64,000 nucleotides of DNA, taken from positions 1 through 64,000 of the forward strand of contig NZ_PEBS01000021.1 of the NCBI RefSeq assembly GCF_002869965.1, in the 5' to 3' direction. Positions 53,934 through 61,147 of this stretch are shown piece after piece. The stretch comes from Janthinobacterium sp. ROICE36 (lineage in GTDB: Bacteria > Pseudomonadota > Gammaproteobacteria > Burkholderiales > Burkholderiaceae_D). Under the pieces are notes generated by a model. It saw only the letters and a list, made by a program, of their open reading frames with translations. It did no database searches and was not told the origin of the DNA. Position 1 is the first letter of the stretch, and the number at the start of each line of letters is the position of its first letter. Made by a program: the position numbers and the translations under genes.

Positions 53934-54299
53934 ATGGCAGACAATAATATCGGACCGAAACGCCTCGTCGTCGGTGCCCATTACGGCTTGCGCGATTGGC
54001 TGGCGCAACGCGTCACCGCCATCGTCATGGTGGCGTATGTGGCCATCCTGCTGATTTCTTTCTTGACTGGCAGCAACTTCAGCTATGAAGGCTGGGCTGG
54101 TCTGTTCGCACAGCAGTGGTTTAAATTGTTCAGCCTGGTGACTTTCCTGGCGCTGTTCTACCACGCATGGGTCGGCGTACGCGACATCTGGATGGACTAC
54201 GTGAAAAGCGCTGGCCTCCGTTTGACCCTGCAAATTGCCACCATGCTGTGGTTGATCGCTTGTGCCGGCTGGACGGTACAGATACTCTGGAGTGTGTAA
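53934..54299 (+). CDS. sdhD: Succinate dehydrogenase membrane anchor subunit
   Basis: 121 residues with three helices (about 27-48, 60-82, 95-118). [19 protein letters not shown] holds the second heme-ligand His, as in E. coli SdhD. ATG at 53934, two bases after sdhC. The stop at 54299 is two bases before the sdhA start. Confidence 0.94.
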   Translation: MADNNIGPKRLVVGAHYGLRDWLAQRVTAIVMVAYVAILLISFLTGSNFSYEGWAGLFAQQWFKLFSLVTFLALFYHAWVGVRDIWMDYVKSAGLRLTLQIATMLWLIACAGWTVQILWSV

Positions 54300-54301
54300 T
54301 C

Positions 54302-56083
54302 GTGGCAGCATATAAATCTGCAATCCCTACCCGCCGCTTTGATGCGGTGATCATTGGCGCCGGCGGTTCCGGCATGCGCGCGTCGTTGCAACTGGCTGAA
54401 GCCGGCCTGAACGTCGCTGTCTTGTCGAAAGTCTTCCCGACCCGCTCGCACACCGTTGCGGCGCAGGGCGGTATCGGCGCGTCGCTCGGCAACATGGCTG
54501 AAGACAACTGGTTCTGGCACATGTTCGACACCGTCAAGGGTGGCGACTATCTGGGCGACCAGGATGCCATCGAATTCATGTGCCGCGAAGCACCGAAAGT
54601 CGTGTACGAACTGGAACACTTCGGCATGCCATTCGACCGCAACCCTGACGGCACCATCTATCAGCGTCCATTCGGCGGGCACACGGCCCACTTCGGCGAA
54701 AAGCCGGTGCAGCGCGCCTGCGCTGCAGCCGACCGTACCGGCCACGCCCTGTTGCACACGCTGTACCAGCGCAACGTGCGCGCGCGCACGCACTTCTTCG
54801 TCGAATGGATGGCAATCGACCTGATCCGTGACGCCGAAGGCGACGTGATCGGTGTTGTCGCGCTGGAAATGGAAACCGGCGAATGCATGATCCTGGAAGC
54901 AAAGACGACGGTGATGGCAACGGGCGGCGCAGGCCGCATCTTCGCCGCCTCGACGAATGCCTTCATCAACACGGGCGACGGCATGGGCATGGCAGCACGC
55001 GCGGGCCTGCCGCTGCAAGACATGGAATTCTGGCAGTTCCACCCGACCGGCGTGGCCGGCGCAGGCGTCTTGATCACCGAAGGCGTGCGCGGCGAAGGCG
55101 GGATCCTGATCAATAGCGAAGGCGAACGCTTCATGGAGCGCTATGCGCCTACCCTGAAGGATCTGGCGCCGCGCGACTTCGTCTCGCGTTCGATGGACCA
55201 GGAAATCAAGGAAGGCCGCGGCTGCGGTCCGAACAAGGACCACGTGATGCTGGACCTGCGCCATATCGGCGCCGACACCATCGCCAAGCGCCTGCCGTCG
55301 ATCCTGGAAATCGGCCACAAGTTCGCCAACGTCGACGCCACCAAGGAACCGATTCCTGTCGTGCCGACGATTCACTACCAGATGGGCGGTATTCCGACGA
55401 ACATCCACGGCCAGGTCGTCACCCCGACCGGTCCGGATAATTCGGCCAAGATCGTCAACGGCCTGTACGCAATCGGCGAATGCGCCTGCGTGTCGGTGCA
55501 CGGCGCCAACCGCCTGGGCACGAACTCGCTGCTCGACCTGGTGGTCTTCGGCCGCGCGGCCGGCAACCACATTGTCAACAGCGGCCTGAAAGCCAAGGAA
55601 AACAAGCCTTTGCCAGCCGATGCTGCCGACTTTGCCATGGGCCGCCTGGCGCGCCTGGAAAATTCGACCGGCACGGAAACCGTGCAGGGCGTGGCGAACG
55701 AGATCCGCGCCACGATGCAGAAGTACTGTGGCGTGTTCCGTACCGACGAGATGCTGAACAAGGGCGTCGAAGAAATCATGAAGCTTGACGAGCGCCGCAA
55801 GCACGTCTCGTTCAAGGATAAATCGATGGTCTTCAACACGGCCCGCGTGGAAGCGCTGGAACTGGACAACCTGATCGAAACGGCGAAAGCGACCATCGTT
55901 TCGGCCGCTGCCCGCAAGGAATCGCGCGGCGCCCACGCCCAGGACGACTATCCGCAACGTGATGACGACAACTGGATGAAGCACACTCTGTGGTATTCGG
56001 AAGGCAACCGACTGGCATACAAGCCAGTCGTGACCAAGCCGCTGACGGTTGATACCTTCAAACCGAAACCACGTACTTTCTAA
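54302..56083 (+). CDS. sdhA: Succinate dehydrogenase flavoprotein subunit
   Basis: 593 residues from a GTG start at 54302, the only start close to sdhD that includes the FAD-binding N-terminus ([20 protein letters not shown]). [17 protein letters not shown] has the His that carries covalent [35 protein letters not shown] and [20 protein letters not shown] are the substrate and flavin motifs. It oxidises succinate to fumarate. FAD attachment probably needs SdhE, encoded downstream. sdhB follows after 9 bp. Confidence 0.97.
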   Translation: MAAYKSAIPTRRFDAVIIGAGGSGMRASLQLAEAGLNVAVLSKVFPTRSHTVAAQGGIGASLGNMAEDNWFWHMFDTVKGGDYLGDQDAIEFMCREAPKVVYELEHFGMPFDRNPDGTIYQRPFGGHTAHFGEKPVQRACAAADRTGHALLHTLYQRNVRARTHFFVEWMAIDLIRDAEGDVIGVVALEMETGECMILEAKTTVMATGGAGRIFAASTNAFINTGDGMGMAARAGLPLQDMEFWQFHPTGVAGAGVLITEGVRGEGGILINSEGERFMERYAPTLKDLAPRDFVSRSMDQEIKEGRGCGPNKDHVMLDLRHIGADTIAKRLPSILEIGHKFANVDATKEPIPVVPTIHYQMGGIPTNIHGQVVTPTGPDNSAKIVNGLYAIGECACVSVHGANRLGTNSLLDLVVFGRAAGNHIVNSGLKAKENKPLPADAADFAMGRLARLENSTGTETVQGVANEIRATMQKYCGVFRTDEMLNKGVEEIMKLDERRKHVSFKDKSMVFNTARVEALELDNLIETAKATIVSAAARKESRGAHAQDDYPQRDDDNWMKHTLWYSEGNRLAYKPVVTKPLTVDTFKPKPRTF

Positions 56084-56092
56084 GGCTATACC

Positions 56093-56803
56093 ATGGCACG
56101 CACTCTTAAATTCAAAATCTACCGCTACGATCCTGACCAGGATGCCAAGCCGTACATGCAAGACCTGACGGTCGAACTGAAAGACACCGACAAGATGCTG
56201 CTCGACGCACTGCAGCGCATCAAGGCGGACGTGGATGACTCGCTGGCCCTGCGCCGCTCGTGCCGCGAAGGCGTGTGCGGTTCGGACGCGATGAACATCA
56301 ACGGCAAGAACGGCCTGGCATGCACCACCAACCTGAACGAACTGTCGGAGCCTATCGTGCTGCGTCCGTTGCCAGGTTTGCCAGTCATCCGCGACTTGAT
56401 CGTCGACATGACGCAATTTTTCAAGCAATACGATTCGATCAAGCCTTTCCTGATCAACGATTCGATCCCGCCTGAAAAAGAACGCCTGCAGTCGCCGGAA
56501 CAGCGCGAAGAACTCGATGGCCTGTACGAGTGCATCCTGTGCGCATGCTGCTCCACGTCGTGCCCGTCGTTCTGGTGGAATCCGGACAAATTCGTCGGTC
56601 CGGCCGGCCTGCTGCAAGCCTACCGCTTCATCGCCGATTCGCGCGACGAAGCCACCGGCGCGCGTCTGGACAATCTGGAAGACCCGTACCGCCTGTTCCG
56701 CTGCCATTCGATCATGAACTGCGTCGACGTCTGCCCGAAAGGCTTGAACCCGAACAAGGCGATCGGCAAGATCAAGGAATTGATGGTCCGCCGCGCGATC
56801 TGA
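56093..56803 (+). CDS. sdhB: Succinate dehydrogenase iron-sulfur subunit
   Basis: 236 residues with the three clusters in order: 2Fe-2S (SCREGVCGSDAMNINGKNGL, ACTTN), 4Fe-4S (CILCACCSTSCPSFWW) and 3Fe-4S (CHSIMNCVDVCPKG). Transfers electrons from FAD to the quinone site. ATG at 56093. Confidence 0.97.
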   Translation: MARTLKFKIYRYDPDQDAKPYMQDLTVELKDTDKMLLDALQRIKADVDDSLALRRSCREGVCGSDAMNINGKNGLACTTNLNELSEPIVLRPLPGLPVIRDLIVDMTQFFKQYDSIKPFLINDSIPPEKERLQSPEQREELDGLYECILCACCSTSCPSFWWNPDKFVGPAGLLQAYRFIADSRDEATGARLDNLEDPYRLFRCHSIMNCVDVCPKGLNPNKAIGKIKELMVRRAI

Positions 56804-56920
56804 TTCTCCTGATCGCGTCCGCCGGGCGCCGTTTGCTGGAAGAGGGTATCCTCTCTTGCCTGCAGGCGGCGCCTGCAAAGCAGCAGCGTGCCGCAAGGCA
56901 CACGTAAAGTGGTAAACCAA

Positions 56921-57202
56921 ATGACAGAATCAATTTTGTCCTCGCATCAGGCCGACCCGGCCAACCGCGCCCGCCTGCGCTGGCGTTCACGCCGTGGCCT
57001 GCTGGAAAACGACATTATCCTGACCCGTTTTCTCGATGCGTATGAAACCGAATTGACCGATGAAGAAGTTGACGCGCTGACGCGTTTGCTGGATTTATCG
57101 GACAATGCGTTAATGGATCTGGTACTGGCCCGTAAAGAGCCGGAAGGCGAAGTCGATCTGCCGCATGTGCGCGCACTGCTGCAACGACTGCGCATTGCCT
57201 AG
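56921..57202 (+). CDS. sdhE: FAD assembly factor SdhE
   Basis: 93 residues. It has the family core RLRWRSRRGLLENDIILTRF, containing RRGLLE (RGxxE), followed by helical YETELTDEEVDALTRLLDL. It helps attach FAD to SdhA. ATG at 56921 gives the standard length; it lies 117 bp after sdhB and before gltA. Confidence 0.93.
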   Translation: MTESILSSHQADPANRARLRWRSRRGLLENDIILTRFLDAYETELTDEEVDALTRLLDLSDNALMDLVLARKEPEGEVDLPHVRALLQRLRIA

Positions 57203-57324
57203 ACGCCTGGGCGATATATTGCAAACGGTGCGAGTGGCGCGCTGTAGCACTGCCGAATTGCGGTGCGAATTGCAGCCAGAATTTTTGATTTTAATTTCGA
57301 CTCACTCCCGAGAAGGAAGAGCCC

Positions 57325-58626
57325 ATGAATATCTCTGACACAAAAGCTACCCTGTCGTTCTCCGATGGCAGCCCATCGCTTGAATTTCCAATCTACAAAG
57401 GCACGGTTGGTCCGGACGTCATTGACATCCGCAAACTGTACGCCGGTAGCGGCAAGTTCACCTACGACCCAGGCTTTATGTCGACGGCCGCCTGCAACTC
57501 GTCGATCACCTATATCGACGGCGACAAGGGCGAGCTGCTGTACCGTGGTTACCCGATTGAACAGTTGGCCGTCAACGCCGACTTTATGGAATCGTGCTAC
57601 CTGCTGCTGAACGGCGAACTGCCGAACGCGGCGCAGAAAACCAAGTTCGTCGACACCGTCACCAAGCACACGATGGTGCACGAACAGATGCAATTCTTCT
57701 TCCGTGGCTTCCGCCGCGACGCGCATCCGATGTCGGTCCTGGTGGGCACCGTCGGTGCGCTGGCATCGTTCTACCATGATTCGCTGGACATCAACGACCC
57801 GCGTCACCGCGAAGTGTCGGCCATCCGCCTGATCGCCAAGATGCCAACCCTGGTCGCCATGACCTACAAGTACTCGGTCGGCCAGCCGTTCGTGTACCCA
57901 CGCAACGACCTGTCGTACAGCGCCAACTTCATGCACATGATGTTTGCCAATCCGTGCGAAGAGTACAAGGTCAACGACGTGCTGGTGCGCGCCCTGGACC
58001 GCATCCTGATCCTGCACGCGGACCACGAGCAAAACGCATCGACATCGACCGTCCGTCTGGCCGGTTCGTCGGGCGCCAACCCGTTCGCCTGTATCGCTGC
58101 CGGTATCGCCTGCCTGTGGGGCCCTGCCCACGGCGGCGCCAACGAAGCGGCACTCAACATGCTGAAGGAAATCGGCACCGTCGAGAACATCCCTGCCTTC
58201 ATCGAGCAAGTCAAGGACAAGAACTCTGGCGTCAAGCTGATGGGCTTTGGCCACCGCGTGTACAAGAACTTCGATCCACGCGCCAAGCTGATGCGTGAAA
58301 CCTGCTACGAAGTGCTGCAAGAACTGGGTCTGCAAGACGACCCGCTGTTCAAGCTGGCGATGGAACTGGAAAAGATTGCACTCAACGACGATTATTTCGT
58401 TTCGCGCAAGCTGTACCCGAACGTCGACTTCTACTCGGGCATCGTGCAATCGGCGCTGGGCATCCCTGTGTCGCTGTTCACCGGTATCTTCGCTATGGCC
58501 CGTACGATCGGCTGGATCGCCCAGTGGAATGAAATGATCGCCGACCCAGAGCAAAAAATCGGCCGTCCGCGCCAGCTGTTCGTCGGTTCGACCACGCGCG
58601 AAGTACTGCCACTGGACAAGCGTTAA
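57325..58626 (+). CDS. gltA: Citrate synthase
   Basis: 433 residues of the hexameric, NADH-sensitive type, with an N-terminal domain of about 40 residues. Catalytic residues are visible: H269 in [11 protein letters not shown]310 in [13 protein letters not shown], and D368 in NVDFYSG. It condenses acetyl-CoA and oxaloacetate. ATG at 57325 follows GAGAAGGAAG. A good terminator follows the stop. Confidence 0.97.
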   Translation: MNISDTKATLSFSDGSPSLEFPIYKGTVGPDVIDIRKLYAGSGKFTYDPGFMSTAACNSSITYIDGDKGELLYRGYPIEQLAVNADFMESCYLLLNGELPNAAQKTKFVDTVTKHTMVHEQMQFFFRGFRRDAHPMSVLVGTVGALASFYHDSLDINDPRHREVSAIRLIAKMPTLVAMTYKYSVGQPFVYPRNDLSYSANFMHMMFANPCEEYKVNDVLVRALDRILILHADHEQNASTSTVRLAGSSGANPFACIAAGIACLWGPAHGGANEAALNMLKEIGTVENIPAFIEQVKDKNSGVKLMGFGHRVYKNFDPRAKLMRETCYEVLQELGLQDDPLFKLAMELEKIALNDDYFVSRKLYPNVDFYSGIVQSALGIPVSLFTGIFAMARTIGWIAQWNEMIADPEQKIGRPRQLFVGSTTREVLPLDKR

Positions 58627-58648
58627 TCCACGGCGGTATCAAGCAAGC

Positions 58649-58674
58649 AAAAAACGGGCTTCGGCCCGTTTTTT
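58649..58674 (+). terminator. Rho-independent terminator after gltA
   Basis: AAAAAACGGGC-TTCG-GCCCGTTTTTT: an 11-bp stem closed by a TTCG tetraloop with a T-run. It separates gltA from the HxlR gene. Confidence 0.93.
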
Positions 58675-58723
58675 ATGCCCGGCTGTTATGCTCGGGCCCT
58701 GGATCAACAGGAAGCACAACGCG

Positions 58724-59065
58724 ATGAACGAAGAAACATGCGCGCCCAGCGGCGTGGCCCTGAACGATACGGGCTTTGGCTACACCCTGTCGTTGATCGG
58801 CGGCAAATACAAGATGCTGATCCTGTATGCGCTGGCGGAAAACAAGGTGCTGCGGCATAACGAACTCAAGCGGCATCTCGGCGGCATCGCCTTCAAGACC
58901 CTCAGCGTCGTCCTGAAGGAGCTGGAAGCCGACGCGTTGATCCTCCGCAAGGAATATCCGCAAGTGCCGCCCAAGGTTGAGTATTTCCTCTCAAGCAAGG
59001 GCGCCTCGCTGATCCCCGTGCTGCATACCTTGTGCGAGTGGGGCGAGCAGCACCAGCCAAGTTGA
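58724..59065 (+). CDS. HxlR-family regulator, putative thiol switch
   Basis: 113 residues, a winged-helix HxlR/MarR-like DNA-binding domain: LSLIGGKYKMLILYALAENK, RHNELKRHLGGIAFKTLSVV and LKELEADALILRKEYPQVPP, ending in a long dimerisation helix. There are two cysteines: C6 near the N-terminus and C104 near the C-terminus. In Bacillus YodB the redox-active Cys is also C6, with partners near 101 and 108, so a quinone- or diamide-sensing thiol switch is a reasonable inference. ATG at 58724 with AGGAAGC upstream. The downstream flavoprotein gene and the TACT-N7-AGTA dyad strengthen the inference. Confidence 0.88.
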   Translation: MNEETCAPSGVALNDTGFGYTLSLIGGKYKMLILYALAENKVLRHNELKRHLGGIAFKTLSVVLKELEADALILRKEYPQVPPKVEYFLSSKGASLIPVLHTLCEWGEQHQPS

Positions 59066-59138
59066 TACGGATGCGCCTGGCAAGGGCTTTCTATGGTTTA
59101 GTAGCTTACTTTTTGTATGGTACGTGTAGTTAATGTGC

Positions 59139-59155
59139 GTACTTGTGAAAAGTAC
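59139..59155. promoter_or_regulatory. YodB-type TACT-N7-AGTA operator
   Basis: GTACTT-GTGAA-AAGTAC, a perfect 6-bp dyad that contains TACT-N7-AGTA, the operator form I recall for YodB-like HxlR repressors. It lies after the HxlR gene and 124 bp before the quinone reductase start. Confidence 0.6.
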
Positions 59156-59278
59156 TCGCTATGGCTATGCTGTTTCTGGCTTTGGAGACGCCATCACGCG
59201 CTTCGGGCAGGGTATCGGTTTGCCTGTTTTTCGGCGAATGCGGGCCCGGTGCATCCATCCCATACTCAGGAAAGCAGC

Positions 59279-59821
59279 ATGAAGAAAACCCTCGTTATTG
59301 TCTTCCATCCCTCCATCGCCACCTCGGTGGCCAACAAGCGCTGGCTGCAGGAGCTGGCGCAGTATCCCGACCGCTACACCATCCACAATGTGCAGCAGGC
59401 TTATCCGGATGGAAACATCGATGTCGCGTGCGAACAGGCGCTGGTGGAGGCGCACGCCAATGTGATCTTGCAGTTCCCCGTGTACTGGTTTAACTGTCCG
59501 CCCTTGATGAAGCAGTGGCTCGACGAAGTGCTGGCGTATGGATGGGCTTACGGCACGGGCGGCGATGCCTTCCAGGGTCGCAAGGTGGCGCTGGCCGTCA
59601 CGGCCGGCATCCGCCAGGAGGACTTCACGCCGCAAGGCAAGTGGAACGTCACCCTGGCGCAGCTGCTGGCGCCGTTTGATGTCACCCTGGCCTATGTCGG
59701 CGCCGACAACTGCCGCTTTTTTGCCTTCTATGGCGCGGAAGACGGGCCGAAGGAAGCGGGCTATGCGGACCGGCTGGCGCGCAGCGCGCAAGAGTATCAG
59801 CATTTCCTGGCTGCGCTGTAA
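59279..59821 (+). CDS. NAD(P)H:quinone oxidoreductase, flavodoxin fold (MdaB/KefF-like)
   Basis: 180 residues with a flavodoxin-like fold: KKTLVIVFHPSIATSVANKR, then LQFPVYWFNCPPLMKQWLDE and LAYGWAYGTGGDAFQGRKVA, which match the MdaB/KefF/YwrO group of FAD/FMN quinone reductases. ATG at 59279 follows CAGGAAAGC. Together with the HxlR gene it forms a two-gene unit resembling quinone-responsive yodB or qorR systems, which induce quinone reductases. Substrate preference unknown. Confidence 0.88.
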   Translation: MKKTLVIVFHPSIATSVANKRWLQELAQYPDRYTIHNVQQAYPDGNIDVACEQALVEAHANVILQFPVYWFNCPPLMKQWLDEVLAYGWAYGTGGDAFQGRKVALAVTAGIRQEDFTPQGKWNVTLAQLLAPFDVTLAYVGADNCRFFAFYGAEDGPKEAGYADRLARSAQEYQHFLAAL

Positions 59822-59918
59822 GGCCGCTGCCTGCGTAAGGCCAGGCGACTGGGCGCGAAAAATAGGGTAGATTGCCATACTTGGTCGCAGGCACCGAACA
59901 ATGAATGGAGGGCAGCAG

Positions 59919-60890
59919 ATGGACCGCATCACCGCCGCACAGGTATTTGTCGCCATCGCCGAGCGCGGCAGCATGGTGGCCGCCAGCGAGGCGCTCGATA
60001 TGTCGCGCGCCATGGTGACGCGTTACCTGGCCGAGATGGAGCAGTGGGCGGGGGCGCGTCTGCTGCATCGCACCACGCGCCGCCTGAGCCTGACGGATGC
60101 GGGCGAGGCCACGCTGGCGCGCTGCCGCCAGATGCTGGAAGTGGCTGGCGCCATGGCCGTCGCCTCGCCCGAGGGAATTGATACGCCGCACGGCTTGCTG
60201 CGCATTAGCTGCTCGCAATCGCTGGCACAGACGGCGCTCGCTGGCGCAGTGACCGCTTACCTGCGACGCTACCCGCGCGCCGCCGTCGACCTGCAGATGG
60301 AGAATCGCGCCGTCAACCTGGTGGAGCAGCGCATCGACCTGGCGATCCGCATCACGAACGCGCTCGAACCGAACCTGATCGCGCGCCAGCTGGCCAGTTG
60401 CGCGTCGGTGGTGTGCGCTGCACCATCGTACCTGGCGGTGCATGGCACGCCGCGCCGTGCAGAGGACCTGGCCCTGCATAACTGCCTGACCTATACGTAT
60501 TTCGGCAAAAGCCTGTGGCAGTTCACGCACGATGGGGGAGCGCTCACTGTCCCCGTCAGCGGCCGCCTGTCGGCGAATGAATCGCTGGTCCTGCTGGTGG
60601 CCACGGTGGCGGGGGCGGGCATCGCCATGCAGCCGCGCTATTCGGCCGCGCCGCTGATCGCCAGCGGGCAGCTGGTGGAACTCCTGCCTGCTTACTTGCC
60701 GCAAGATATGGGCATCTACGGCATCTATACGTCGCGCCAGCATATGTCGCCCCTGCTGCGCACCATGCTCGACTTCCTGGTCGATTGGTTTGCCGGTGAT
60801 CCCGATTGGCTGGCGGCCATCAGGGCACCGTTGTCTGGCAGACCAGTTGGACGCAAGCGGCACGCCAGCGTGGGTAGGGAAATGCCGTAA
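59919..60890 (+). CDS. LysR-family transcriptional regulator
   Basis: 323 residues. Winged HTH at the N-terminus (MDRITAAQVFVAIAERGSMV, ASEALDMSRAMVTRYLAEME, LLHRTTRRLSLTDAG), then the co-inducer domain with LVEQRIDLAIRITNALEPNL, of the type seen in CrgA/YhjC-like LysR proteins. The ATG at 59919 is chosen over 59901 because GGAGGG stands 7 bases before it. It follows the quinone reductase by about 100 bp on the same strand; its target is unclear. Confidence 0.88.
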   Translation: MDRITAAQVFVAIAERGSMVAASEALDMSRAMVTRYLAEMEQWAGARLLHRTTRRLSLTDAGEATLARCRQMLEVAGAMAVASPEGIDTPHGLLRISCSQSLAQTALAGAVTAYLRRYPRAAVDLQMENRAVNLVEQRIDLAIRITNALEPNLIARQLASCASVVCAAPSYLAVHGTPRRAEDLALHNCLTYTYFGKSLWQFTHDGGALTVPVSGRLSANESLVLLVATVAGAGIAMQPRYSAAPLIASGQLVELLPAYLPQDMGIYGIYTSRQHMSPLLRTMLDFLVDWFAGDPDWLAAIRAPLSGRPVGRKRHASVGREMP

Positions 60891-61147
60891 GCGCAACAGT
60901 AACAGGCTGGCAAGCCCGGGAAAATCAAGGACACAGCTTACATTTGCTTGCCAAATAAAATTCAACTAGCCGTTGTTGCGTTACAATACCGCGTGCTATT
61001 CTAAATGACGCTATGCAGAATGCTGGTGCAATAAAAAAGCCCTTCCCCACAACTTGATGTGCAATCCGCTAACCGGTCAGGCCGTGTCGCGGAAGGTTAG
61101 ATTAACCCGCTAATTCCTCGCGAAACGCGAAGAAAGGTGAGCAATAT

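Noticed and set aside
54197..56920. 907-codon minus-strand frame opposite sdhAB
   Set aside because: Shadow of sdhA and sdhB; no ribosome binding site or domain.
59919..60890. LysR gene as the regulator of sucA
   Set aside because: It is upstream of sucA in the same direction, separated by 257 bp; LysR targets are usually divergent and no LysR site is evident before sucA.
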